NCBI GenBank assembly: GCA_002900995.3
Contig: CM035306.1
Coordinates: forward strand, 1,798,001-1,862,000
Reading direction: 5' to 3'
DNA length: 64,000 nucleotides
From: Ganoderma boninense
Taxonomy: Eukaryota; Basidiomycota; Agaricomycetes; Polyporales; Polyporaceae
How positions within the stretch are numbered: position 1 is the first letter of the stretch; every line of letters begins with the position of its first letter. Below the pieces are notes generated by a model. That model searched no databases. It was not told the origin of the DNA and saw only the letters and a program-made list of their open reading frames with translations. Positions 24,352 to 37,317 of this stretch are shown here, in pieces. Position numbers and translations under genes: made by a program.

Positions 24352-26112
24352 ATGTCCGCTCGGAGGAACAAACGACGACGCATTGACACCGACCTCGACT
24401 CTATCGCTTCAGAGCAGCCTCACTCTTCTCCATTGCGCAAGCAGCTCCAGCCTGAGGACGTCCTCGGCCTTGACTTTGATCATCCCGACTCTCTGTCCCC
24501 TCAGGAAGCACCCCCAGAGGAGCTCGACGTAGCGGCCTTCGCCAAGGAACGCGACATTTGGGATGCTTTCAGGGAGGAGCACTACGAGCGTGCGTAGCCG
24601 TCTATCTCTCACCATTCACCGCCCTAAGCTGCCCTCCCAAACTAGTCCTCGAGCAGTTACCCCTCTCGCTCCATCGCGCATTCACCCTCATTCAGGAACT
24701 CGACCAACAAGCCCAGCGTTCGTCTTCTTCTCTCACTCCTCCCTTCCTCATCTGACAAATCACAGAGCATTTATCCAACTTGACACCCGCCATTCTCAAA
24801 TATGTCTCCCTTCGAAGAGCACTAGCCGACACTTCACGCCACCAGAGTCAAGTGGCTGCTACCGACAGCCTTGACCCGTCTGTTACTCTGTCCGAACTAG
24901 AGGCCCGCCTGTCCTCTCGTAGCCCAAGGCCAAATGGGACACCGCTCAATGGCAAAGCCACCTCCCTCCCTCCCCAAGTGACGACTTTTCACAAGGGCCG
25001 TACACCCTCGCTCTCGTCAAGGTCACTGTCCGTTGTCACCGAGTCTTCAAATTCCACTCGAGAGCTGTTGATCTGCATGGCCCAGTCAGTCGAGGAAATT
25101 TCTCGCGCATCGGATGAGAAACAATACCTGGCCCAGCATGTGTACGATCTAGTGAGTACCCAGTCCTTCTTCGACCTCAACGCGTGCTCCCGTAGACTGC
25201 ATCTCAATCGAAGCGTTGGTCAAGGTCGACAGGTACATCCGTGATCTCGACCGCTCTATCAAGGAGCAAGAAGCCTCTATATCCCTTGGCCTTCGTCCCG
25301 GAACTCATCCGGCTTCCATCATGCTCCCGGAGCTTGTGGTTCCTCAGTTCAAACGAACACGAACTGCACTAAGCCCCCCACCTCTCGAGCTTGACCTTCC
25401 AGAAGACACCCTACCGATTGAGATCGCTTTTATGGAACCCCCTGCCCCCCATCAGGTCGAGGAACCTCCACCGTCGTCGCCTCAGGTACCAGAAGAGCTA
25501 GAAGGGGAGGAGGTCGAGATCATCGACGTTACCGAGCCAACTGAGACGGTCGCAGAGCCGATCCCGGGGCCCGTTCAACGCGCCCCTCCGCGGAAGCGGA
25601 AGGGCAGAAAACGGCGAAAGAGCACCAAGCAAAAGCCCGAGCAAACCGCGGAGCCGGAGGAAGGCGCGCCGGACGAGTCCGTCGCGCTAGAAGCAGACGA
25701 GGAAATGGTGCCTGAGCCTCAGCTCACGCTCACGCTGAAGATCCCTGCGCAGGTTCCCGCAGTCGTGCCTGCGCTAGAGATCGTGGACCCGAATGAGCCA
25801 CGCTACTGCTTCTGCAACCAAGTGTCGTTTGGCGAAGTGCGTGCTCTTGTTGTAGATACGCCCAGGGTGTACGACTGACGGGCAGTGCTTCTCGTGGAAC
25901 ATAGATGATTGCTTGCGACAATCCGACGTGTACAAGGGAATGGGTAAGGGTCAGCTGCAATCAATGCAGGGTCCCGTCTGCTAACCTTCATTCGGTTCAA
26001 ACAGTTCCATATGGGCTGCGTTGGCGTCACTGGGAACCCGAAAGGCAAGTGGTACTGTCGGGAATGCGCCGAATTCGTGAAGAAACGGAAGGGCAAGAGA
26101 CGAGCGCGGTAA
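24352..26112 (+). CDS. ING-family PHD-finger chromatin protein
   Basis: Predicted subunit of a histone acetyltransferase or deacetylase complex that reads H3K4 methylation. After splicing the C-terminus forms a complete C4-H-C3 PHD finger: CFCNQVSFGEMIACDN, then C-T-R-E-W-F-H-M-G-C and WYCREC, in the compact ING spacing, followed by a basic KKRKGKRRAR tail. The N-terminal part has the ING helical region (LHRAFTLIQELDQQAQ) and a second helix (EALVKVDRYIRDLDRSIKEQ). A long acidic, proline-rich linker joins the two. I read about seven exons from ATG 24352 to TAA 26110-26112. Whether it is the Yng2, Yng1 or Pho23 orthologue cannot be decided by eye. Confidence 0.9.
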
Positions 26113-26230
26113 ATCCTTCTAGCGTTTATCCGCTATCCCTTCTCGTCAGGGGTGTTTGCTCGATTGTGTGCTCTACAGACGGGACCTTGGATTTGTTGTA
26201 TCTGGGCATACTGTACAACCTGGGTATCTC

Positions 26231-26806
26231 GAGAACGGTTACGTTTGGACGTATATCGATACGTAGCAGGTATGTATCCACGTAGCAGCGTAGTAGGGTG
26301 ATGGCCGAAGTTGTAACGGACTTGTAAAACGTAATGGAGGGTGTTGCAACCTTACAACCTTGTAGTCGTGTATCAGGGCGTCGATTGTAACATAACAGAA
26401 GCGCCTCAATTGCCGTACCACTGTAACGGGCGGCCTGCCGCCGCTAGGTCCAAAGAGACGAAACCCGGCTATATGCGAAGTACGAAGGTCGAGTACCACG
26501 AGAGGGCAGCAAGACCAGCCCAGATACCTGTGTTGATTCGTCAAAGAGAGACTTGAAAACGTAGTATTAGTTGCGGCTACTAATCCAACGTAACCGGATT
26601 ATCGGAACCGTTACACACAGGTGGAGAACACTCAGCTACATAGCCATGTATCCGACGGCTCGGGCACTCCCTTCTCAGCTACGTTGCAGCGGATTTGACG
26701 GCGAAGCGGCTATGCAAATACATGGATTGTAGTGTAAGCGCCTCGCCTGGGCGACAACTACGTGAATACACGCCTACGTATCGATATACGCCCAAATGTA
26801 ACCTTT
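26231..26806. mobile_element. Mutator-like (MULE) MITE
   Basis: The two ends are inverted repeats of about 50 bases that share GGTTACGTTTGGACG (left) and GGTTACATTTGGGCG (right, minus strand), followed by GTATATCGATACGTAG on both. The flanks repeat CTGGGTATCTC directly at 26220-26230 and 26807-26817, so the target duplication is 9-11 bp, typical of Mutator-like elements. The 576-bp interior has no long open frame. The element fills most of the 0.76-kb gap between the convergent ING and NUF2 genes. Confidence 0.78.
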
Positions 26807-26876
26807 CTGGGTATCTCTATAGTTATACGTACGTGTACAATGTAAGCTAATGTATGGTCCCAATGATACGGAGCCA

Positions 26877-28654
26877 TCAAGTACTCCTGACGTGCATGCC
26901 CAGCTTGTTCGCTAGTGTCTCCATGTATACCTCTGTCGACACAAGTCAGCCTGTGCTTGACATCCAGTGCTGCAAGACATACCAGTCTCATGTCGGAGTT
27001 TCCAATACTCGGTCAACAGCTCATTGAGCTCAGTCTGGCTTGTCTTCATATGCTCGGCCATCTCAAGGCCGTGAATGAGATGCGTTACGCCCCCGACCTG
27101 TCGCAGCAGTGCTCACCTTGCGTTCAATTTCATCGGCCTCCCCGCGCAACTCTTCCACCTGCCGGTCGTTGTCCCGCCGCTCGACTGCCATCTCCTCGTA
27201 CTCACGCTGTAACCGTTCGATCGTTTGCTGGCTCGCGAGGCGCTTGTCTTCTACGTGTCGCTGGGCACGCTCGAGTTTCTCCTGTGCGTTCGAAAACTGT
27301 TTATGCACGCGCTGTCATGGAAGAATCGCATCACCGTCGTTGTAACAGGTGGAAGGCGAGGGCAAGACCACAAACCTCGCGTCGCATAACGAGCTCCGCG
27401 CGTTCCCCCATCTTGCGATCGAGAGTGTCCCTAAGGTCACCCAGCTCTTTTTGTGCACCGTCTAGAGCGCGCATCTCCTTCTCGATCGTCTGCAACTGCT
27501 CTACACACGAGCGCACATCCTACTCAGACATAATGTAAGCCTAGTGCAGGATGGACGGAGAGTATCCCGTACGCACCTTTTCGATGTTAAGCAGGGCAGC
27601 GATCTTTGCCTGTAGATCCCGCGTCTTCGTCTCGTTGGCAGCGACAGTGCGCTTCTCCTCCGCCGCGCTGTTGCCCATGCTGTGGATGTCGCGCTTGATG
27701 CGCTCGGGAGATTGCACAATGCGCGAGCGGGTGCGGGAGACATTATCCGTGACCGTGTCCATCTCGCTCGTTACTTTCTCCTGCATGACGGAACATTTGT
27801 GTTTGAGACTGAAAACACGAAGAGTAAGCCAAGACGGACCTTCTCGGCAACGAGGGCAGCCTTCTCCTGCTTGAGGCCCTCGACGTCCTGCAGGAAGCCC
27901 ATCTGCTTCTCCTTGTACGCAATAACCTGCTCCATGAGTGCGCTGTTCTCCTGCCGGAGTGCTTCGCATTTGGGCTCGTCCTCCGCCCTCTTAATCCTGC
28001 AGACTACGTCCGGCCCTGGGGGTAACTGGGCAAATAAGAACGCCAACTCACTTGAACTCCTCCATCTTCTCCTGTAGGTCCTGGATCTCTTCTGTTACGA
28101 CCTGACGTTCCCTGATTACAGCGGTGGACTGTTCTCGCAAGCGGTTAATAAAGGCTTCGCTCTGTTCTGAGAACTTGATAAAATTGATGAAGGCGGAGAA
28201 TATAGAGCGAGTGCGATCTTGGTCAGGGAAGTACAAGTCCTTTGAGCTGAAGTCGTTTATCTTCGCGGCGTTGGCAAATCGCTGTCTATTGGCGTCATCA
28301 AGCAGATCAGATGAGGTGTGTATAAATGGACGTGGTGCATACATGTGGTAAAGGAGTAAATTGTGGGCCAGTGCTCCAGAGTACAGGTCCTGGGCTGAGT
28401 AAAAACACTGTCTCGACTGGATAGAGGTGGTGACATACAGGGTTGTCAGTAGACGTTAGAGACTTCTCGATCGCTTGCTGGAGGGTGTCTAGCGTGATTC
28501 CGGTTACTTGTTCTAGGCATGCGCTGTATACGCCGATGACGAAGTCGGAGGTTGGACGTGCGACTTGTTCAGGACTGACAGAGTACCCCCATCCGGTGAA
28601 CGCGTCGACGATTTCGGCGACAGACATAGATGGGAACCAGAATTTGCTCGACAT
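26877..28654 (-). CDS. NUF2: Kinetochore protein NUF2 (NDC80 complex)
   Basis: Subunit of the NDC80 complex that links kinetochores to microtubules. The N-terminus from 28654 (MSSKFWFPSMSVAEIVDAF) starts the calponin-homology-like domain, and LLYHMYAPRPFIHTSSDLLD with SGIKINDFSSKDLYFPD-like text (here AAKINDFSSKDLYFPD) continues it. The rest is almost entirely heptad-rich coiled coil (for example KKVTSEMDTV- and QLQTIEKEMRAL-type stretches). Several introns interrupt the coil. The last exon, reached through an intron ending gtcgacag, encodes VYMETLANKLGMHVRST with TGA at 26877-26879. Total near 450 residues, as usual. Start codons of this gene and RecQ are 292 bases apart. Confidence 0.93.
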
Positions 28655-28946
28655 TGCGCCCACAAAGCAAAGCAAAGACGAGAGGGAGGAAGGTGGGGCT
28701 GATGAAAGGGGGCGGGCAACAAGCGATCGCAGCCACCGACGCGAACGCGTTGTTTGTTTACTCGTACAATGCGGACGGTCACGTGACCCCATGCGCGTCG
28801 CGTCGCGGTGCCCGGACTGAGCCGGTCCTCAATCGTCCTCGTCCTGCGCTCCCTCGGCCCCCGCCATCGCCCTGCCGCTCCCTTCAAGTCCCCCACTCTC
28901 CTTCTCCCGCCCCTCCTTCTCTCCCCCAACAGCCGCCATCCGTCCC
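28655..28946. promoter_or_regulatory. Divergent NUF2 / RecQ promoter with MCB and E-box motifs
   Basis: This 292-bp spacer serves two genes used in S phase and mitosis. It holds AACGCGTT at 28744-28751, which contains the MCB core ACGCGT bound by MBF-type factors in other fungi, and an overlapping ACGCGA. Further along is GGTCACGTGACC at 28777-28788, a perfect 12-bp palindrome with a CACGTG E-box core. Binding is inferred from motif identity only. Confidence 0.5.
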
Positions 28947-31900
28947 ATGTCCCGTCCCCGTAACAATCTCGACGAGCTCCAGAGAAAGCATGCCATTCCT
29001 CCGGCCTCCAGTCCCACCAAGCTCACCACGCCTCACACCAGTGGCAGCAAGGTCCGACCTTCCTTTCCTTTTCGTAGTCTCTGCGATTTAAATGACATCC
29101 ATGAATTTCAGGCAAAGTTCAAGCCTGCCAAGTCTGTCCCCGCCTCCACCCCTGCGACAGCAACAGGTACGCCTTTCTCCTCCCAACCACCCTTCATCAA
29201 CCTCCTTCATATCTACTCCTCAGTTCAACGCCTCGGCTCTTGGTCTACTCCTGGTTTTGGAAAGGCCAAGCCGCTCCCTTTAAAGTTCTCCTCCGCAACC
29301 GACAACAGCGTATCATACATCGACGTATCCTCCACAGAATCCATAGCTCCCAATGCCTCCACATCAAGCATCCCCAGCAAGCGTCTATCTTCTGGATCTC
29401 CAGAGGACCTCTTCCCAGCCATCTCTCCTAAACGGCCTAAGACCGATCATGTTCTAGACAAAGAGAATGTCCCCTACGGCGATCTTAAGGGAAAGGGCAA
29501 GGCCCGTGCGCGAGATCCCCCTCATCCCCCAGTCAGCGTTCATGTAACGAGTCCGCATGTTACTCTGCTGAACCCTCACCCCCAAACACGTCCCTCCTTA
29601 CAGCTTCCAAAGTCGGCACCCTCACTTCGAACAGCATTTGAGGCGTTGGCACCGGACGCCAACCTTCGTGAGGTATAAAAATCATTACGCCCTATATAAT
29701 CCACCTTCTCTGACATTTGGGATCAGAAATCCGAACAAGAGCTCTTGGGAGTGTGCGATACCGCGGAAGACCTGCGGCGCGCTTGTGACAAACTCATTGG
29801 CGCCGCTCGTTCGGCTCAAGAGCCTAAGGATCTCGAGCTCCTTACCGCCATAAGGTGGGGATAATCTCAACGTGATTTTTTCGCTTCCCTGATTGCGTCT
29901 TCAGCGATTTCCTGGAAAGGAGAGCAGCGGCAGGTCGCGCCGAATTGAAAGCAGTCCAACGCGGGGAGCGCCCTCTAGTCTCCGTCGCCAGGCGAGCACC
30001 CAGTGTAGAGTCCAATCTCCGAACTGGCTCCAGCACGACTCTCACTGACGGCGAGTCTTATCATCCTTCTGACCCCCTGGAACCCGCTCCTCTTGACATT
30101 CCCCGAACATCTACTCCCTTCAATCATGTTCCTGCCCCCGTGTCATCGTCTGCAGTGGATCCCTTGGACGCCGATGACGACTATTGGGGTGTATTCCCTT
30201 CAGATCCTATCGACCCTCCAGGCGAGCCAGCTTCTGGATCAGTGGCTGCTCCAGCCACGCCTCCCGCAACCCAACGTGTCGCAACTCTTCCCATCCGAGA
30301 GACAGCTCCTGCAGCCTCACCCGTCGTCGAGTCGACAGACTATACGAATCGGCCATATTACCGCCAGGTTTTTGATGTCCTGAGGAACACATTTGGACTG
30401 ACATCCTTCCGCCCGAAGCAGCTCGATGCTATCTGCGCCGCGATGGATGGCCGCGACGTTTTCGTCCTCTTCCCTACGGGTAGCGGGAAAAGTCTAACAT
30501 TCCAGCTGCCTGCCATCTGCCAGGACGGTGTGACCGTCGTCGTGAGCCCGCTAGTGTCCCTCATGGGCGACCAAGTGCAGGCACTGAAGAAACTGAAGGT
30601 TAACGTTGCACAGCTGGGTAGCAACCTGAGCGAGTCCGAGAAGAGCCGGGTGAAGGCTCAACTTTGGAGCAAGGAGAAACCCAAGCTCCTTTATGTCACT
30701 CCGGAGCAGCTGCAGATGAGCGGTTATGTGCAGTCAACTCTGCAGCGGTTGTACGAGCACGGGCAGCTCATGCGCTTCGTCATCGACGAAGCTCACTGTA
30801 TATCGGACTGGGGAAGACGCTTCCGTGAATCCGTTCGTTTTCCTACTTGTTATCGCTGTTCCACGCTGACCCGCTTGCGTTCTGCAGTATACACAGTTGA
30901 CAGAACTTCGGAAGAACTACCCCAAGGTGCCCATCAGTGCGCTCACGGCCACTGCGAACGCCGAAGTCGAACATGACATTATCTCCCGCCTCAGCATCCA
31001 GAACTGCGTCCGTCTTAAGCTATCCTTCAACCGCGCGAACCTGGACTATGAGGTACGTCCGAAGAAGGGACACAAGGGTTGCGTCGACGAGATTGCCGCC
31101 GTAATCCAGACGAACTACCCGACGGACACCGGCATCATTTACTGTCACTCGCGCGACAAGTGCGAGGAGGTGGCGAAGGAGTTGCGCGAGCGGTTTGGAC
31201 TGCAGGCGCGGCACTATCACGCGGCCTTGGACCCGCGGGACAAGCTAAGAGTGCAGCAAGAATGGAATCAGGGAGACGTGTTGATCATCGTCGCGACGGT
31301 AAGCACGTTGTCTTCTCCCGGTGACTGTTGCATGAGTGCTGAGTGTCCTTCGTAGGTTGCCTTCGGCATGGGCATCGATAAAGCAGACGGTATGCGCGAG
31401 GTTCCTGCGGCTTGGGCTGTTAACTCACGTTTGGGTTAAAGTGCGCTATGTCATCCACTATACCTTACCAGCTACGCTGGCAAAGTGAGCGGGATGTGTT
31501 CCTTATGAGGAGCGTTCGACTGACCACCTTTTGACAGTTATTACCAGGAAACCGGTCGCGCTGGACGAGACGGCAAACTGGCGCATTGTATTCTATGTAT
31601 GTTGTATGCGCGCTCCATTTTGCACGCGAGGCACTCACACTTCCTCTAGTCTACCATTGGGGGGACGCTACCTCACGTATCGAGATGATACGGAGGGAAG
31701 ACAAGCCGGATGAGGAGAAGCGATGGGTTGAGGAAGACTTCTGGAATGTGGTCCGTTACTGTTCCAACGACGTCCACTGCCGTCGCTTTCAAGTGCTCGA
31801 CTTCTTCGGCGAAAAATTCGACCCGGCCGAATGCCATGACCTCTGCAACAACTGCCGGGACAAGACGCCGACCGTGAGCGAAGATCACACCGAGGATGCC

Positions 31901-33069
31901 ATCAAGACGATAGTGCTGTTCGAGAAGCTCTCCAAGACCGGCAACATGGTTTCGCGGCGTCAGATGGCGACCGCCATGCGGGGCGGCAAACTGAAGGCGA
32001 TGGTGGATAAGGGCTTTACCGATGTGGAGGGATACGGCTCGCTCAAGCACCTGGACGTGCAAGTTGCCGAGCGGCTGGTCGACGAGATGTTTTATCGCGG
32101 CGTGCTCACAACCGTTCAACTGAAGACGGCCGGGGACTGGTCCAGTCCGTACCTGAAGGTAAGTTGGACTACTTTGTTGACAAGGAGACGTCACGCTTAT
32201 ACTATTAAATGCTCAGCTCTCCCGCAACGCCGCTAAATTGAAGCGCGGTCAGATCCAGGTCGTACTCGAGCGCCGTGACAACGGCAGGACTTCGGGGTCG
32301 AAAACCCTGCGGGGCAAGGGACGCAGCAAGGCAGCGGCCAACGACCTTGTCACCGCCGACTCGGCCGTAGCCTCCATCGCAGACTCTTCTATTGCCGGAC
32401 CCTCGACCGCAGGCCCTTCGCGCAGCAAGAAGACGAAGGCACCGGCTGCCGAGCCGGAGCCTATGCTGAGCCTCTTCCGCGACGACCCGGAGGACCCCGA
32501 GTGGCAGGAGGACGATATCGAGGAGATCTCCAGCCCGCCTCCCCCGCGGCGCATGGGGACCCGCGCGATGCCCTCTGCCTCGCAGCCGCTGCACATGGGG
32601 TTAGATTCCGATGTGGAGGAGGTGGACAGTCCTATGCAGCAACACCAGCGGAGGGTGACGATGGTCAGGCAGGAGGATCTTGTCAACGCCTCGACCGGCG
32701 GTGGCAATTCAGAGATTATGGAGATTTGCAAGGAGGACCTGCTCTCTCTGAGGGATGAGGTCGGTCACACTGCCTTGTCGGGGACGACGTCAGCTAACCC
32801 TCCAGATCCAGATCAAGCTTGAGAACCCGACCCTGGCGGAGCTGCTGACGACGGACGTGGTACTCGTCCTTGCAGTTGTGTTGCCGAACAGTAAGTGTGA
32901 CGGCATGGTGTCTATTTCTGGACCCTCGTGACTAACTGGACGTGCAGGTCGGAAGGCTCTCAAAGACGAGCTAGAAGACCACGGCATCTCTCTCGAGCTG
33001 CTGGGGAAGTGGGAGGACCGCATTCTCACGACCTGCATGAACTACAACTTCACGCTAACACAAGGATAA
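28947..33069 (+). CDS. RecQ-family DNA helicase (Sgs1/BLM type)
   Basis: 3'-5' DNA helicase that maintains genome stability, probably with topoisomerase III. A long, poorly conserved N-terminal region precedes the helicase core, which starts near 30340 (YYRQVFDVLRNTFGLTSFRP). Motif 0 (FRPKQLDAI), motif I (FPTGSGKSLTFQLPA), motif II (DEAHC), motif III (ALTATA), motif IV (IIYCHSRDKCEEVA), motif V (VATVAFGMGIDKADVR) and motif VI (YYQETGRAGRDG) are all present. The RecQ zinc-binding part has CHDLCNNCRD. A winged-helix region and a low-complexity linker follow, then a short, degenerate HRDC-like end. The aromatic loop reads DWGRRFRES instead of the usual WGHDFR. The splice at that point (donor gttcgt) is forced by frame. 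Ends TAA 33067-33069. Confidence 0.93.
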
Positions 33070-33357
33070 TTTTAGCTTCAGCCGTGCCACTAATCAGAAG
33101 ACACTACAGCATGCTGATCGTACTGTATATTCCTGTATTGCAATACTTGTAAGATTTCCGAGCTGGTTTTCGGAGGTTCCGCACGTGCGCCTTGCGTCTA
33201 CTTTCACCAGAACGCCTTCGTCATCCTGGAGCTCGTCTCTATGATGATGCAAGTACCTGTCTCATGCATAAGGCAATGGTAATCTGTTGAGTACACTATG
33301 ACGCTATCGGATAAAGGTGGAGTCTAGTAAGTAGTCTAATGTGTTAAATCAGAGACG

Positions 33358-36300
33358 CTACCCATCGGTCACTTCAACTAACTCTCCCTCTACTTTCCAA
33401 GTACTATACCAACCATGATCGTGGCCATCCTCCATCGTACTCGTTCGAGAGAAGTGGGTTTCGTGGGTCAGCCAAGCGGAGGTTCCAAACAGCTTACCCG
33501 TCAACTCGAGGAGCTCCTCGAGGGTATCCACAAGATTTTGCATCACCTCCTGTTCTGCGAAGGCATATACGAGCGACAAGCCCAGCGCTGACGCTTCTTG
33601 CGCCCTCGCCTCACTAATGCAGTCTTGGACGTGCGACTCCAAATTAGCAAATGCATGCCGCGCAGAGGGCAGGAACTGTGGAAGTGGCTCTCTTGCCCGA
33701 AAAGCGTGTTGGCATGCGTAGAGAGTGATGCACACGCAGGACATCTGTCCATATGCGTCAGATCCGGCTTGCTACTATGAAGGACACAAGAGGTATCACG
33801 AACGAATTCTCGCCGTTCTTTGAAGACGTTTGCCACGGTTTCCTTGCGCGGAATATTTTCCCTAATCTTCCTCAAGCCTGTCATAAGATCCAGTAGCTTC
33901 TGTAAAACTACCACGATCTCGCGATAATGGCGTAGAGGTTTCTAAGACGGGTTCATCGATCAACAATGGTTTATAAATCGCGAAAAATGCTTACTGGTAG
34001 GAGACTCAGTTCGTCATTCATGGTTTTGAGGACGGCGGATAGGCGGTACAGTGAACTACGAATCTGCAGCTCCAGCTTCAACGTCTTCCGCCTGTCCTCC
34101 TGCATGCGAGTACGATGTACTCGGAACATATCGCTGAAGGCGCCTTGAACATCCACAGTGATGCTCGCAAGATGCATGGAGCAAAATTCACTCACTGGCT
34201 GAGCGTCAGGTACAGGCTACTCAGTCGCCCGAGGGTTCGGCTTGTGTCGGACAAAAATAACACCTGAGGTGTGGTGTCAGTACTTCTACCACGCCTCTCT
34301 CGTAAGGTGCGCACGTACCCGGCAATGCCGCGGAAATAGTAGGCTATTCACAAGAACCGCGGCGACAATGCCGGCAGCTATCATGACTGCACGTACGATG
34401 GAGAGTTCTGTGACGCTAGTCAGGTCTGAGAAGCCGTCTACGATTGGGAGATACATACTGAGGGCGGACGTTGTGAGCGCGGGGTTGACATAGTGTGCGA
34501 AGACGATGGGAGGCAAAGTCACGGATCTTCGGGTGCTATTAGCCAAGAACGTGCAACGACGGATCGTCGGACGAGCTCGCTCACGCCGGACATCCCATCG
34601 GTGCAACAGAGGTGTTCAGGATGATCCACGAGATGGGTATGTCGAATGCCTGAGCGCATCAAAGATGAGTACCGCATGCCAGTACACAATGATCCACTCA
34701 CAGTAACCATCGCGACTATCCCATATGGATTGTTTTTGCATATTATCGCGGTCTAAAGAGCAGTATTGTTAGCTATCCAAGGCCGGCAGAGTACTATGTG
34801 TACCTACCACGTAGGCGTAAACAGCCGCGATGACGGTGCCGAACTACACACACGGGATAAGACATCCACCCGACGTCACAGCAATGAGTGCTTGCCAAGC
34901 GCAGGTATCCCGTCCTCCACGTCGCTCCCGTATTTGTTTCTAGGACCCACAGGTAACTGTAAAATAACGTGAGATTGAACCAGTCCTTCCCTTTCAATAG
35001 GAACATGCCTGATGGTCATCCATTGTCCCCGCCAGTCTTGGAACCACTGTTTTGCTTGAACGCCGACAGGTCAACGGCGCCATATGATCGAACGAAGAAC
35101 GGAAACGAAGCATACCAGCCGAGTCCGCCGACATGAAAGCGGGGAATGTCAGAACCGCGACGCCTACGGCGTACTTCAGGCCGTGCTTCCAATGGCTGGA
35201 ATGTTGGAACGCCCGGTAGCGTTTGGACAACCACACCCGGAATCGCAGTATCCTTTCGCTCGCCCACAGCCTTCCTACAGAACCGCTCCAGAACCGCCAC
35301 GACCACACCCTCGCGTCGTTCAGCCGCAACTCCATTTTACTCAGTGACGTCGCCGCATACACCTTGTATCGGGCCGCGCTGAGCCCGCCCGCGGGGAGCG
35401 GCTTGCCCTTGTGGAGCGTGAACGAGTATGCGTGCTCGGCTAGGCCTTGCTGCACCTCCAGCATCGTCAGGCGTTCATCCGTTTCGCCGTTCGCACCCGT
35501 GCCGTCATCGATCCCCGCGTTGAAGACCAGGTCGCCGCTGTCGTCGGAGATGAACGGGCCGGGGGGTACGCCGAGCCACTGCAGCGAGATACGAGGGTGC
35601 CACAGGCGCGTCCGCGACTCCTCGTAGAGCGTCGCAACTTGACGGGCAACCTGCAGCGCCTTGCCCATCTCTTGCGTCATCTGTGCATGTCCAGCACCCA
35701 CGGCGGCGATGGACATACCATGCAAAACGTCAGACGGCGGCACACGATACGATCAAACATCGCGCCATCATGGCGTGCCAGCCGAGGACGCACCTGGAGG
35801 AGGGCGATGGCTGCGAGACTGCAGTCGAAGATCTCCTTGGGAAGGTGCGCCTTCCTGCCCTCGGCGCGCTGCTGCATGTCGACCTGATCGAACACATGCC
35901 GGAGGACTTCGCGCATGTTGTCCCTCGCAGCGCCGAGCTTGCGCTCCGCAGCCCGCACGGCGGCCTTGTGGGAGCCAGACACAGCGTGGAGATCCTCCTG
36001 CGAGTGCCTCGACGACACCACAGACGCGTACGGGTTCTCGAACGTCAGGGTTATCAGGCGCTGAACGGTATCCATTGCCTCGAGGATCGCAGTCGCGAGT
36101 TCCAGCGCGGGCGGCTCGATGACGGACACGAATGGGAGGGCATGGTTTGGTCGTGAAAAATAATCGCGTATACTAGCAGCGGCACTTCCAGGCAATCGAG
36201 GGGTGCCGGGCACCGTCCCCGTCAGAGGCGATCGAGGAGTGCCGGGTGAGCTGCGCAAGGGTTTGACCGGGGCCAGACCCCAAGCCAGCTCGCGGCGGAG

Positions 36301-37317
36301 ATGTTCGACGACTCCGACGAAAGGATGGATAGATTGCACTAGAGGGACGTAAATGATCAGATACAGCCCATACAGCAGCGGGAATGACCCGAGACATACA
36401 GCTAAGGCGACCGACGCGTAGCTCGAACGCTGCCTGTGAATACGATTCGTTCAACAGGATGGACCGTCGGAGTAGCTGATTATGAAGTTGGCGGTAATAG
36501 GACACCTCCATGCGGGTCTCCCTGGCACCGACACGGTAAAGACTAGAGGACAGGCATTCCTTGAGGAGAGCGAAAGTAGCGGCGGTTTCGGACTCGAAAC
36601 TGGTGGAGGACTCAAAGAATAGGCCGGTGATGATGAGGGAGGAGAATAGGCATATTATGGCGGCGGAAAGGGTGACCCAGAGGAAGTAGCCAGAATCAAC
36701 AAGCACGCGCTGTAAATTGACATCTTAAACGTCAGTGTCGCAATGGACAGCTTGTGGATGAGCAGCGGGGCATACATCTGGGACGCCGATGCCATTGGTT
36801 AATAGCCAGATGGAGATGAAGCAGGATATGCGGGTTGACAACTGAAGTCGGACTAGGCTGCTCTTTACAACACCGGCTATGTCGGCCGAAAGCCGAAGGG
36901 TGAATGCCGGAGGCAGGTGTAAAAATTGGAGGGCTCACCGACGAAGCTGATGAGGATGAGGAAGACTGCACAGAGAGACCTGGCTTGGACGGTATCGGGG
37001 CCAAGAAGAGAGGCGAGATACTTTGCGAGGGTGGAGACGCCGAGGCCAAGGAGGGCACCGAGGATGTTAAGGCATGTGAGCTCGAGCTGTTGTGCGAGGG
37101 TCTCCTGGACGGAGAACACAAGTTCCTTGAGGGCGAGGACGAGGAATGCATACTGGCCTCCGAAGCGTGAGAAGGGGCGGATTGCGATGATGACGGAGCA
37201 GATGAAGGTGGAGAGGAGCCTGGCGAGTGCCCGTCTCGTGAACACACGGCGGGCGACGGACGAGGAGTGGCGGAGGATGGCGGATATCCTGGCCGAGCAC
37301 GACGGGGGAGAATCCAT
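33358..37317 (-). CDS. BRE4/aromatic-acid-exporter-type (FUSC-like) membrane transporter
   Basis: Large fungal membrane protein of the putative ER transporter / ArAE-2 group, related to yeast BRE4. The N-terminal bundle shows RLLSTFICSVIIAIRPF, QYAFLVLALKELVFSV, CLNILGALLGLGVSTL and LCAVFLILISFV, then VTLSAAIICLFSSLIITGLF. A soluble middle part follows. A second hydrophobic bundle begins HGLKYAVGVAVLTFPAFMSA and continues through VRAVMIAAGIVAAVLVNSLL. The C-terminal third is soluble and helical. Many short introns interrupt it. The first in-frame ATG is at 37317; a small upstream exon cannot be excluded. Substrate unknown. It converges on RecQ with only 288 bases between the stop codons. Confidence 0.85.
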
